DNA of 56,936 nt from Bacteroidia bacterium (GCA_016786925.1 JAEUTU010000110.1:1-56936); one strand, 5' to 3'; shown: positions 16,874-25,809, counted from the stretch's first letter. Numbers and translations are program-made. Notes: generated by a model from the sequence alone, not told the origin.

Positions 16874-17986
16874 CTACTCCCCAAAAACATCTTTCAAGAA
16901 GCCATAATCAAGCATGTTTGCATTCGCAGCTGAGTAGGTGATCACAAACACATCAAATTTTGAAATGTATTCCCTAATAGTTTTATTCTCAGAATTCCTG
17001 GCTATCGTTTTATTATCCAAAAGAGAAGCGTCTCTGTTGTAATACCAGAATTCTGAACCAGGATGAAAATCCTTTTCGAAAAATTTATTCCACATCCATG
17101 CATGACAGAAACTATCTCCAACCAGTAGGATCTTTTTATTCTTTGCTGTTTTAACAGCACTTACATCAGCCAAATAGCAACTATCGTCACGTTCAAGTGG
17201 GATCAATAAATTAGCCACATTCTCAATATCATAATCAGGTCCCCAAACGGTTCCTGTCATATAGTAATTGATCTTGTGCTCTATCTCTGTTCCGACAAGC
17301 TGACTAATATATTTACATAATGAGTCATAACAACGGGCCGAATAAGCCTGGGTCCAATGAATACCCCCTTTATTGCAAACTGGGAAAGGATATTTGTCTT
17401 TCTCTTTTATCGCTAACTCATTGAAATCGATGAAAGAGGATTTTCTAGAACGAAGTCCATTTTTAAAACTTTCATAATATAGATTTATAGGTTCTTTATA
17501 TGTTATTTCTGAGGGTAAAGTTTCCTTATAAACTAATGATTTATCAGGAGCAATTACCCAGACAACCACCTTCCCACTTGCCTTTAAGGAATCCGCAAAT
17601 CGATTTAACAGATCTAAATAATGGTTGAGGGAATAATTATCAAATTGTTTGCCTTCAAAATATCCAGGCACATAACGGTGCAAATAACCATCCTTTCCTT
17701 TATGGACATCATACACATGTATCTCATCAAAAAATGAATACTCCACCTGATTATGCACACGTGTCAGTCCGGGGAAAAGTCCGAAATTATATTTCAAAAA
17801 TACCTCCATAGAATCCTGATAGCGCTTCGATAGATAATCTGGAATGGTAAAATTTTGTTTTTCAGGAACATGAAAAGAGCCATTTAAAGGCGAGTCCTTA
17901 ATAATGCTCAAGGGATAAAAAAGGAAATGCAGCACCAATAATATGGCTAGTACAAAAAATAATATGTTGTATGTCCTGCCTTTCAT
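16874..17986 (-). CDS. AlgJ/AlgX-like SGNH O-acetyltransferase-associated protein
   Basis: A 370-residue protein with one N-terminal membrane helix (residues 8-28) and a periplasmic SGNH-like domain. Ser292 lies in LLVGDSFCHAW and His210 in GGIHWT. In AlgX and AlgJ the histidine is part of a D-x-H motif; here the Asp position is Gly208. Such proteins receive acetyl groups delivered by an AlgI-type MBOAT protein and move them to polysaccharide hydroxyls. Its start overlaps the stop of the MBOAT gene by one base (TAATG), which makes the pair a functional unit. It is the last gene of the locus. Confidence 0.82.
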   Translation of the reverse strand: MKGRTYNILFFVLAILLVLHFLFYPLSIIKDSPLNGSFHVPEKQNFTIPDYLSKRYQDSMEVFLKYNFGLFPGLTRVHNQVEYSFFDEIHVYDVHKGKDGYLHRYVPGYFEGKQFDNYSLNHYLDLLNRFADSLKASGKVVVWVIAPDKSLVYKETLPSEITYKEPINLYYESFKNGLRSRKSSFIDFNELAIKEKDKYPFPVCNKGGIHWTQAYSARCYDSLCKYISQLVGTEIEHKINYYMTGTVWGPDYDIENVANLLIPLERDDSCYLADVSAVKTAKNKKILLVGDSFCHAWMWNKFFEKDFHPGSEFWYYNRDASLLDNKTIARNSENKTIREYISKFDVFVITYSAANANMLDYGFLKDVFGE

Positions 17987-19398
17987 TAAAACCTGAAATA
18001 TATAAATGGATTAAACCCTTCTGCCAATAAGTAAGAAGCACTCAATAAAAAACAAACCACGCAAATCGCATAAACAGTCGCTAAACGGAATCCATTTTTA
18101 AAAAACAAAAGATCCTCATTTTGAATTTGTTCTTCTACCGGTTTTAATGCTCCCATAAATGCGAATATGAGAGCAAGTAACAGCACAAATACAAACCTTG
18201 GCTCTAATGAAAAACTGTTTGTAAATTGAAAAGAGAACATGTGTTGAAGTATTTGGAATGCAGTATTCAAATCTTCATTCTTAAAAAACACCCATCCTAT
18301 ATTGGCGACAAAAAATACATACAAAAGCCCTACTCCATTCTTCAAGTATTTGTGCAAAAACAATCGTTCCATTACAAGAAAAAAGCCATGAAATGCCCCC
18401 CAAATAATATAATTCCAGCCGGCACCGTGCCAGAAACCTGAAATCAGAAAAACGATCCATAAATTGATATATGTTGAATACTTCCCTGCTCTATTCCCTC
18501 CTAATGGAATGTATAAATAATTCCTCATCCAGTTCCCTAATGAAATATGCCAACGTTTCCAAAATTCAGTAATGCTTCTTGAAATGTAAGGGAAGTTAAA
18601 ATTTTCCGGTATCCTGAAACCCAGCATTTGTCCTAATCCTATGGCCATATCGCTATATCCTGAAAAATCAAAATACAATTGCATGGTATAGGCAATAGAA
18701 ACGATCCAGGCAAGTGAAGTATTCATATTTACCAGATCGTACTTGTAAATTTGATCCACCGTTTCACCCAATATATTCGCTATCAAAACCTTTTTGGATA
18801 AGCCAAAGATAAACCGCATGAATCCTTTCAAGCGATCAGTAGCCAACACCTTACGTTCTGCTTCTATCTGTGAACCGATCTTATTATATGGGATGATGGG
18901 ACCGGCAATTAACTTTGGAAACATTAAAATATAGGTTAGGTAATTTCCAAAGCTGCTTAAGGTACGCTGCTCTCCTCTGTAAACATCGATCACATAGGTG
19001 AGTGATTCAAATGTAAAAAAAGAAATACCGATCGGTAAAACAATATCCGGCACAGAAACACCTGTAATATCAACCCAACCAAGCAAGGCATTCAGATTCT
19101 CTATAAAGAACTGTAAATATTTAAAGCTAAATAGAATACCTAAGTTTAATACTAATGACAGATAAAGAAATTGCTTCTTCCGGGCTTTTTTATCGGCTTT
19201 TTCAATTTGTTTAACTAATATATAATCAATTGCGGTGGTACATAGGATCACAAAAATAAATAACGGTCCACCCCATGAGTAAAAAACAATACTACTAAAC
19301 AGCAAACTATAATTGCGGAATTTAACAGGAGTGAGATAATACAGCAAGAGAAATGCCGGCAGGAAGTAAAATAGAAAAGTGATGCTGCTGAATAACAT
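17986..19398 (-). CDS. AlgI-like MBOAT O-acyltransferase
   Basis: A 470-residue polytopic membrane protein of the MBOAT family that passes acyl, usually acetyl, groups across the inner membrane for polysaccharide O-acetylation. The conserved segments are LYFDFSGYSDMAIGLG (241-256), the W-rich stretch FWKRWHISLGNWMRNYLYIPLGG (279-301, with His284) and the catalytic His324 in SGFWHGAGWNYIIWG. About 10-12 hydrophobic helices are visible. It is paired with the AlgJ-like protein downstream. A second such pair lies at 39569-41985. Confidence 0.92.
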   Translation of the reverse strand: MLFSSITFLFYFLPAFLLLYYLTPVKFRNYSLLFSSIVFYSWGGPLFIFVILCTTAIDYILVKQIEKADKKARKKQFLYLSLVLNLGILFSFKYLQFFIENLNALLGWVDITGVSVPDIVLPIGISFFTFESLTYVIDVYRGEQRTLSSFGNYLTYILMFPKLIAGPIIPYNKIGSQIEAERKVLATDRLKGFMRFIFGLSKKVLIANILGETVDQIYKYDLVNMNTSLAWIVSIAYTMQLYFDFSGYSDMAIGLGQMLGFRIPENFNFPYISRSITEFWKRWHISLGNWMRNYLYIPLGGNRAGKYSTYINLWIVFLISGFWHGAGWNYIIWGAFHGFFLVMERLFLHKYLKNGVGLLYVFFVANIGWVFFKNEDLNTAFQILQHMFSFQFTNSFSLEPRFVFVLLLALIFAFMGALKPVEEQIQNEDLLFFKNGFRLATVYAICVVCFLLSASYLLAEGFNPFIYFRF

Positions 19399-19442
19399 TA
19401 TTGGTTGCCTCTTGTTTGACTATTTTTGATCCACCAATTTTT

Positions 19443-20201
19443 TTACATTTTATTATGAAAAAATTGTCCGACTTTAGATAATGGTTTCCGAATAAAAGTA
19501 AACATTCCCGGGGTTAATCCATTCATCTGCCAGGCTCTTTTATCTTCACGGTTGGCTTTCACTCTGTTCATAATGGACACATTGCTTTTTCCGCCAACTC
19601 TCATTTTTACTAGTACTTTTGGCAAATACGCCACAGAACAATTGTGTTTAAATAAAAAGCGGAGCATTAATTCGTAATCGGCAGCAGTTTTGAGTTGAGT
19701 ACTGAAATTACCAAATTTTCCATAACAACTTTTCTTAACAAAAAAAGAAGGATGTGGAGGCATCCATCCTTTCAGGAAATTTTCTTTTTTATAATGACCT
19801 GATACCCAATTACGCTTGACTATTGCAGTATCCAATCTATCCACATATTGCAGATCACCATACACACAGTCTACATCCTTTTCATTAAACGTTTTTATTA
19901 CATCCGATAAGATAGTGGAGGATTCATAAAAGTCGTCAGCATGCAAAATACCGATTATATCACCTGTTGTCAAAGCGATTCCTTTATTGAGTGCATCATA
20001 AATACCATCATCTTTTTCGGAAATGAACTTCGAAAATGAGGAACGATATTTATCGAGAATAGCGAGTGTACCATCTGTAGATCCTCCATCAACGATGATA
20101 TATTCAATATCAGGATGATCTTGAGAAATGACAGACTGCACAGTGCTTTCAATCGTATCGGCACTGTTATAACAAACTGTGATGATGGATATTTTAAGCA
20201 T
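19443..20201 (-). CDS. Glycosyltransferase family 2 (WcaA-type)
   Basis: A 252-residue GT-A enzyme from the ATG at 20201. The frame is open 34 codons further upstream, but that part lies inside the acetyltransferase gene and has no glycosyltransferase character. The N-terminus MLKISIITVCYNSADTIEST is the classic GT2 start. IIVDGGSTDGT (about 33-43) binds the nucleotide and HADD (about 81-84) the metal. The C-terminus is basic and may touch the membrane. It overlaps the WcaF-like gene by 8 bp, so the two are coupled. Sugar specificity is unknown. Confidence 0.9.
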   Translation of the reverse strand: MLKISIITVCYNSADTIESTVQSVISQDHPDIEYIIVDGGSTDGTLAILDKYRSSFSKFISEKDDGIYDALNKGIALTTGDIIGILHADDFYESSTILSDVIKTFNEKDVDCVYGDLQYVDRLDTAIVKRNWVSGHYKKENFLKGWMPPHPSFFVKKSCYGKFGNFSTQLKTAADYELMLRFLFKHNCSVAYLPKVLVKMRVGGKSNVSIMNRVKANREDKRAWQMNGLTPGMFTFIRKPLSKVGQFFHNKM

Positions 20202-20748
20202 GTTCAATTTTACGTTCTCGGATGAATTGTGCCGGATTTCCCTGATAGATCTTGTTTGCTTCCAAGGCGGCTGTTGCGACTGAGCCAACAGCCAACACTG
20301 CATGAGAATGGCAGGTTACTCCAGGACAAACTGTAGCCTTCGCTCCGATCCAAACCCCTTTTTCGAGTTTAATTACTCCAACTATAAGATCGAATGTTGG
20401 TTTCTTGTAATTATGATTACCACACAATAATAATGCTCCTTGCGATATACAAACATTTTCTTCGATCACCACTTGCGCCAAATTGTCGATCCAAACATTT
20501 TCACCGATCCACACATTATCACCAATAGCTAATTTCCAGGGGTATTTAATATTCACATGCGGTTTTATAACCACTCCGGTTCCAATACGGGCACCAAACA
20601 TCCGCAGCAACACAACTTTTATTCCACTAATGGGAAATGCCGAATTGATCCATACTGCATTTACACAATACCAAGTAAATCGCTTCAGAGCATTTGCTCC
20701 GGGATCATACCAGGAATTATTGAATTTAGAGAGATCGGTAGTGGTCAT
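20194..20748 (-). CDS. wcaF: WcaF-like colanic-acid-type acetyltransferase (left-handed beta-helix)
   Basis: A 184-residue hexapeptide-repeat acetyltransferase. The N-terminal segment NNSWYDPGANALKRFTWYCVNAVW is typical of WcaF-type enzymes. From residue 55 on, hexapeptide turns (IGTGVVIKPHVNI, IGDNVWIGENVWI, IGAKATVCPGVTC) form the left-handed parallel beta-helix, with the catalytic-type His in CGNHNY. It uses acetyl-CoA to O-acetylate a sugar in the cytoplasm, unlike the MBOAT system, which works outside. The precise acceptor is unknown. Confidence 0.85.
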   Translation of the reverse strand: MTTTDLSKFNNSWYDPGANALKRFTWYCVNAVWINSAFPISGIKVVLLRMFGARIGTGVVIKPHVNIKYPWKLAIGDNVWIGENVWIDNLAQVVIEENVCISQGALLLCGNHNYKKPTFDLIVGVIKLEKGVWIGAKATVCPGVTCHSHAVLAVGSVATAALEANKIYQGNPAQFIRERKIEHA

Positions 20749-20766
20749 AACACAAATTTAAAAAAG

Positions 20767-21909
20767 CTAAGCAAATAAATATCTGTTCTGCTCAAGTATT
20801 TCCGGATCATTGATAAATTTTTCCGAAAATTGAAAAGCTTGATTAGACAATGTATTAAAATTCGACTGATCGAAACCATTGATAGCATTAATCGAATCAA
20901 CAAATGAATGCTCATCTGACAAGGAAAAGTCCCATCCGATTTGCTTCTTTACTAACCCTTTCCATGGTGTTTGATCACTAATTATAACCGGGCAACCCGA
21001 CATGAGCGACTGCAGAATTATATGTCCGAAATTTTCACCCTGAGTTGGCATAAACATTACATGGTAGGAGCTCAATGTTGACAGCACTTGATCACTACTC
21101 AAACTTCCTTTATAAGTTGCCCTGACATTTGCAGGTAATTCTGCAATTACTCTCTGACACTCTTCCCAGTATTTTTGATCATAAATTGGCCCATAGAAGT
21201 CAAATTGTACATTCACCACTACTCTTTTAAGTACATGAAGTGCAAATAATAAATTTTTCTCAGGTGCTATTCGGGCGATATTTACCATGCGCAGATCTCC
21301 TACTACTTTTTCTCGCACCGGAAGTTTCAACAGGATCGTTTTTTGAGGCAAATTTGCCGCAGTTTTTATTTCAAACTTATCGCCTAAAACATTTCTAATA
21401 TCCTTTTTCTCGATATCATTCGTAGCATGAAAAATAACCTTATCAAACAATTTTAACACTTTTATTGCTCGCAAAAAGAATTGTTTTTTTGCACTTTTTA
21501 CGTTCAATGCACTTTGAGCCAACATTCCTCGCGCTGCTACGATCACTTTTACATTATGCTTTTTTCTTAAATACAAAAGCGGAATAAGCGTAAAGTATAA
21601 AGAATAAATCCCATTCAAATAGACAATATCAAAATGGGTCTTTCTGATCAAATTTCGTATGGTGCTTCTTGTTAAAGCATTCTGAGAAATGTAATAAACA
21701 TTAACGCCATTTGGCAATTTATTCCATTCATTACTAATAACACTTGGGTAAGGGGTTACTTCACAATAATCGGTGTCACGGGTGATGATTGAAAAATCAA
21801 ATTCATCTTTCAAATGTTCAACCAAATTAGCAACAGACTGAATAGGACCTCCTGCCTTGTAGCCCGGCAAATACCAATCAATGAATATGAGTACTTTCTT
21901 TTTTGTCAT
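20767..21909 (-). CDS. Glycosyltransferase family 4
   Basis: A 380-residue GT-B enzyme. The N-terminal domain has DWYLPGYKAGGPIQSVANLVEHL with the acceptor-side glycine loop. The C-terminal domain has VNIARIAPEKNLLFALHVL (about 209-227) and the donor-site E-x7-E region in TQGENFGHIILQSLMSGCPVI (about 307-327), where the second acidic residue is replaced by glutamine or serine. It lies 3 bp after asnB and belongs to the same operon. Specificity is unknown. Confidence 0.85.
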   Translation of the reverse strand: MTKKKVLIFIDWYLPGYKAGGPIQSVANLVEHLKDEFDFSIITRDTDYCEVTPYPSVISNEWNKLPNGVNVYYISQNALTRSTIRNLIRKTHFDIVYLNGIYSLYFTLIPLLYLRKKHNVKVIVAARGMLAQSALNVKSAKKQFFLRAIKVLKLFDKVIFHATNDIEKKDIRNVLGDKFEIKTAANLPQKTILLKLPVREKVVGDLRMVNIARIAPEKNLLFALHVLKRVVVNVQFDFYGPIYDQKYWEECQRVIAELPANVRATYKGSLSSDQVLSTLSSYHVMFMPTQGENFGHIILQSLMSGCPVIISDQTPWKGLVKKQIGWDFSLSDEHSFVDSINAINGFDQSNFNTLSNQAFQFSEKFINDPEILEQNRYLFA

Positions 21910-21912
21910 GAA

Positions 21913-23805
21913 CTAAGCTTCCACATTGTTTTCTTCCAACCAATATTCCAATATCACTAAATGCCATATTCTCGACCAGGTAACCAATGGATCATTATTT
22001 AAAAATGCTGTCCATAGCTTTAATATGCCATCCTTATGAAAACCATTCCGCTCACTTAATCGAGTTAAACTATCCTCACAGAAAGATTTCAACTCATTTT
22101 TCATCCAATTCTTCCATGGAAGCGTAAAGCCCATTTTTGGGCGATCAATGATCTCGCGTGGTAGCAGATCACCCAAGGAGTCTACTAATAACTTTTTGGG
22201 ACTGGCAACACTTTTATATTGATCAGAAATTCCCAAAACATATTCCACCAATGTGTAATCAATAAATGGGACACGTACCTCTAAAGCATGTGCCATACTC
22301 ATTTGATCAGTATCTCTCAACAATACATTTTGCATATAGGTAGAGATCTCAGCAATGCTTGTTGTTGTTAGCTGCTGGTTTTTAGTAATTGGAATATTTG
22401 ATATTAATTCAAGAACTTTATTTTCAGTTAATGCATCTACTTTTAGAATTTGTAGGATCTGCTCGTCCATCAACACCTGACGGGAAATGGGGTAAAATGT
22501 ATTAAAATTGATCTTTCTCTGCTTTAGTAATGCAGCGATCTTTTCGGATGCAACCCCGGGCTTTGATTTTGCTAACACTCCGGCTCCTGCTTTTCTTAAT
22601 GGTAAAGGAACTGTATTCAACCATGCTTTTTTATTCAGTTCTAAACTGCGTTTAAAGACATCGTATCCTGCAAACAATTCATCGCCTCCCAAGCCGGATA
22701 AAGCCATCGTAATACCTGCATTCTTGGTTGCTTTCGATACGATATAAGTATTCGGGCCATCTCCACTCGGATGATCCATTGCTTTTAAAGCTCCGGGCAG
22801 ATCTTTCAGGAAATCATCCGGGCTTAATTTGATCTCGTGGTGATCTGTATTAAATTTTTTGGCAATTAATTGTGCGTATTTTGCTTCCGAAAATTCACTT
22901 TCATCAAATGTTACCGAGAACGTTTTTACTTTTTCGGATGATACTTTACTCATTAAACCCACTACAGCGCTCGAATCGATCCCACCCGATAAAAAGGCAC
23001 CAAAGGGCACATCAGCCAACAAGCGTCTTTCGACTGCTTTTGTAAGCAAATGCTCTACATCTTTGCATACTTCCTCATAACTTTTCCCCTTTGATGCATC
23101 ACTGATATTATCTGTTAAAGACCAATACTTCTTGATCTTGATACTCTCTCCTTTCATTTCAATGTAATGACCAGGCATTAACATCTTTACACCTTTTACG
23201 ATCGTATCGGGCGCATGTACAGTTTGATAACGTAAATAATCGATCAAGGCATTTTGATCCAATTTACGTGGCAATAATTCAGAAGCCAATAATGATCGTA
23301 TCTCCGAAGAAAAGCCCAACACACCATTCGTATAGAAGTAGTATAATGGTTTTATTCCCAAACGGTCTCTGGCAATAAATAATTCTTTATTTATTGTATC
23401 CCAGATAGCAAAAGCAAACATTCCGTTGAATCGCTTTACACAGTCGGCTCCCCAGCGGGCATAAGCTGCAATAATAACTTCTGTATCGGTGTTCGTCTGG
23501 AACATATAGGATTGCTGACCTGAACCGGCAACTACCCTCTGCAATTCAAATTTTAGCTCTTTGAAATTATACAATTCACCATTGTAAACGATCTGATAGC
23601 GACCATCAAATGAGCGCATCGGTTGATGGCCGGCAGATGAAAGGTCAATAATTGAAAGTCGCCTGTGACCTAAAGCGATCTTTTCTTCTACGAATACACC
23701 TGAATCATCAGGACCACGATGACGCATCCGCTCATTCATGGCATTTACCTTTTCTTTGGCAATACCAATATCGGCAATACCCACTAAACCGTTAATTCCA
23801 CACAT
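21913..23805 (-). CDS. asnB: Asparagine synthase (glutamine-hydrolysing), AsnB family
   Basis: A 630-residue two-domain amidotransferase. The N-terminal class II glutaminase begins MCGINGLVG with nucleophile Cys2; RHRGPDDSG, GHRRLSIIDLS and YNGELYNF line the glutamine site. The synthetase domain has the PP-loop SGGIDSS (273-279) and GLGGDELFAGY. It makes asparagine from aspartate, but copies inside polysaccharide loci often appear to amidate sugar acids or other acceptors, and the context favours that role here. It directly follows the 80-copy heptamer array, and no convincing promoter was found between the two. Confidence 0.92.
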   Translation of the reverse strand: MCGINGLVGIADIGIAKEKVNAMNERMRHRGPDDSGVFVEEKIALGHRRLSIIDLSSAGHQPMRSFDGRYQIVYNGELYNFKELKFELQRVVAGSGQQSYMFQTNTDTEVIIAAYARWGADCVKRFNGMFAFAIWDTINKELFIARDRLGIKPLYYFYTNGVLGFSSEIRSLLASELLPRKLDQNALIDYLRYQTVHAPDTIVKGVKMLMPGHYIEMKGESIKIKKYWSLTDNISDASKGKSYEEVCKDVEHLLTKAVERRLLADVPFGAFLSGGIDSSAVVGLMSKVSSEKVKTFSVTFDESEFSEAKYAQLIAKKFNTDHHEIKLSPDDFLKDLPGALKAMDHPSGDGPNTYIVSKATKNAGITMALSGLGGDELFAGYDVFKRSLELNKKAWLNTVPLPLRKAGAGVLAKSKPGVASEKIAALLKQRKINFNTFYPISRQVLMDEQILQILKVDALTENKVLELISNIPITKNQQLTTTSIAEISTYMQNVLLRDTDQMSMAHALEVRVPFIDYTLVEYVLGISDQYKSVASPKKLLVDSLGDLLPREIIDRPKMGFTLPWKNWMKNELKSFCEDSLTRLSERNGFHKDGILKLWTAFLNNDPLVTWSRIWHLVILEYWLEENNVEA

Positions 23806-23862
23806 AATTTTAAGATGGTAGTAAATTTACAAAAAAATACGTTAGCTGGAATGAGGAATTAG

Positions 23863-24422
23863 GGATTGAGGATTAAGGATTGAGGATTAAGGATTGAGGA
23901 TTAAGGATTGAGGATTAAGGATTGAGGATTAAGGATTGAGGATTAAAGATTGAGGATTAAGGATTGAGGATTAAGGATTGAGGATTAAGGATTAAGGATT
24001 GATGATTAAGGATTGAGGATTTAGGATTTAGGATTGAGGATTAAGGATTGAGGATTAAGGATTAAGGATTAAGGATTGAGGATTAAGGATTGAGGATTAA
24101 GGATTGAGGATTAAGGATTGAGGATTAAGGATTAAAGATTGAGGATTAAGGATTGAGGATTAAGGATTGAGGATTAAGGATTAAGGATTGAGGATTGAGG
24201 ATTAAGGATTGAGGATTAAGGATTGAGGATTAAGGATTAAGGATTAAGGATTAAGGATTAAGGATTGAGGATTAAGGATTGAGGATTAAGGATTGAGGAT
24301 TAAGGATTGAGGATTAAGGATTGAGGATTAAGGATTGAGGATTAAGGATTAAGGATTAAGGATTAAGGATTAAGGATTGAGGATTAAGGATTAAGGATTA
24401 AGGATTGAGGATTAAGGATTGA
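23863..24422. repeat. 80-copy heptanucleotide tandem array (GGATTRA)
   Basis: Exactly 560 bp divide into 80 consecutive 7-bp units with no insertion or deletion. Most alternate GGATTAA and GGATTGA as a 14-bp dimer, interrupted by runs of GGATTAA (for example units 53-57 and 69-73). Variants are AGATTGA (units 13 and 40), TGATTAA (unit 21) and GGATTTA (units 23 and 24). Two degenerate units GGAATGA and GGAATTA precede it at 23848-23861. The plus strand has no C from 23847 to 24442. Stop codons occur in all six frames, so it is not coding. Confidence 0.97.
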
Positions 24423-24610
24423 GGGATTGTTAAATGTTATTTCGACTGAAAGGAGAAATCTGCTTATCTACGAACAGCGAATTACGAATAGGTACGAAAA
24501 AAACGAATTACGAATCAATAATTCTACATTCTTTGCAGGTGATAACACCAGCAAGGGCTAATTAGGATCATCCCCCCCTCTCCTTCGGAGAGTGCTGGGG
24601 AGAGCTTCAC
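24423..24610. other. Intergenic remainder between heptamer array and wecE
   Basis: No gene is seen. It holds the word CGAATTACGAATCAATA (24504-24520), also found at 16677-16693, with a partial copy at 24478-24489. A small hairpin CTCTCC-TTC-GGAGAG is at 24578-24592, just beyond the stop of wecE. The segments at 24440-24462 and 24570-24605 resemble dispersed intergenic sequences I have seen in Bacteroidota genomes, which is from memory only. The hairpin lacks a T run on the transcribed strand, so it is not called a terminator. Confidence 0.5.
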
Positions 24611-25735
24611 TTACTTGTAAAACTCAATTATTTTCTCCGAAATATAATCGACCTCTTTTAAGCTGAGATCATAAAATAATGGCAAACGAAGCAAACAATC
24701 ACTGTAGTAGTCAGCATTAGATAGAACCCGACCATCATGTTTATCCAAATAATAAGGGCTTCGGTGCAATGATTGATAATGAAATACCGCCTGGATCTCA
24801 TTTTTCTTTAAATAAAGAATTAACTCATCCCTCTCCTGTTTATCCTTGCATATTAAATAAAATATATGCGCGTTATTTGATGCATAGTCCGGTATTAAGG
24901 GTAATTTAACTTTACCAGACTTATTTAGTCCGGTTAAATTCCTGAAATATCTCTCCCAGATCTTTTTTCTCTTTAATTGCACTTTATCTATATCCAGCAA
25001 TTGAGCATACAGAAATGCAGTAGAAATAGCACTAGGAATAGCAGATAAACCAATGTCCACCCATTCATATTTTTTCACCTGTCCACTAAAAAAAGCAGAA
25101 CGATTGGTGCCTTTATTCCTCAACACATCTGCTCTTTCAATTAAAGAAGCATCATTGATCGCTATAAATCCACCTTCTCCACAATGAATGTTCTTGGTTT
25201 CATGAAATGAAAAACAGGCGATATCCCCTAAAGTACCTAAGGCTCTTTTGTTATAGAATGAATCAATACATTGAGCCGCATCTTCAATTAAACGTATCCC
25301 ATTTTTTTTTGCAAGGGCAATGATGGCATCCATGTTACAGGCAACTCCTGCGTAGTGAACAACTACAATCGCTTTTGTTTTGGAGTTGATCAGTTTCTCT
25401 ATCTGTACTTCATCAATATTGGGATGATCCGATTTACTATCTGCAAACACCAATTTTGCTCCTCTCAAAGCAAATGCATTCGATGTGGAAACAAATGTAT
25501 AACTTGGAAGAATAACTTCATCGCCCGGCTGAATATCCATCAACATAGCAGCTATTTCCAAAGCATTTGTGCAGGAGTTGGTCAGAAATACTTTTTTAAA
25601 CTTGTATTTTTTCTCCAACAATTGCTCGCAAAGTAACGACACTTCGGTATCACCGGTAAGTACTTTCGTCCCCATTACTGTGGCAATATTTGCCTTTTCA
25701 TTACCGGAATAATATGGCTGATTAAAAGGGATCAA
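24611..25735 (-). CDS. rffA: dTDP-4-amino-4,6-dideoxygalactose transaminase (WecE/RffA type)
   Basis: A 374-residue PLP-dependent aminotransferase of the DegT/DnrJ/EryC1 class that puts an amino group on C4 of a dTDP-4-keto-6-deoxy sugar. The N-terminus MIPFNQPYYSGNE matches the family start. GDEVILPSYTFVSTSNAFALRG (71-92), EDAAQCIDSFYN (151-162) and HETKNIHCGEGG with the PLP lysine Lys181 are diagnostic. The start codon is TTG, since no ATG is available before residue 21, and the leader is the 8-bp tandem tract with no A-rich or Shine-Dalgarno-like element. Tandem arrays lie on both sides. It implies an aminodeoxy sugar in the glycan. Confidence 0.88.
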   Translation of the reverse strand: MIPFNQPYYSGNEKANIATVMGTKVLTGDTEVSLLCEQLLEKKYKFKKVFLTNSCTNALEIAAMLMDIQPGDEVILPSYTFVSTSNAFALRGAKLVFADSKSDHPNIDEVQIEKLINSKTKAIVVVHYAGVACNMDAIIALAKKNGIRLIEDAAQCIDSFYNKRALGTLGDIACFSFHETKNIHCGEGGFIAINDASLIERADVLRNKGTNRSAFFSGQVKKYEWVDIGLSAIPSAISTAFLYAQLLDIDKVQLKRKKIWERYFRNLTGLNKSGKVKLPLIPDYASNNAHIFYLICKDKQERDELILYLKKNEIQAVFHYQSLHRSPYYLDKHDGRVLSNADYYSDCLLRLPLFYDLSLKEVDYISEKIIEFYK

Positions 25736-25752
25736 ATTGGTTGTTGGTTGGA

Positions 25753-25792
25753 AGGTTAAAAAGTTGGAAGGTTGAAAAGTTGAAAGATTGAA
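25753..25792. repeat. 8-bp tandem tract in the wecE leader
   Basis: Five consecutive octamers fit RRRTTRRA: AGGTTAAA, AAGTTGGA, AGGTTGAA, AAGTTGAA, AGATTGAA. Related GGTTG words precede them. Like the large array, the plus strand here carries no C, so RNA made toward wecE lacks G. The tract ends about 18 bp before the wecE start codon. Confidence 0.8.
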
Positions 25793-25809
25793 GTTTCCAT
25801 TAACAAAAA

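Noticed and set aside
20202..20303. N-terminal extension of the GT2 at 19443
   Set aside because: The extra 34 residues are read out of frame through the WcaF-like gene and lack glycosyltransferase character.
23806..23862. Promoter for asnB at the run of A near 23831
   Set aside because: The reverse complement reads TATTTTTTTG, which has two extra T compared with TAnnTTTG, and no TTG is at the right distance.
23863..24422. Heptamer array considered as a CRISPR array
   Set aside because: Units are 7 bp with no spacers of unique sequence and no cas genes nearby.
24578..24592. Hairpin CTCTCC/GGAGAG after wecE as an intrinsic terminator
   Set aside because: No U run follows on the transcribed (minus) strand.
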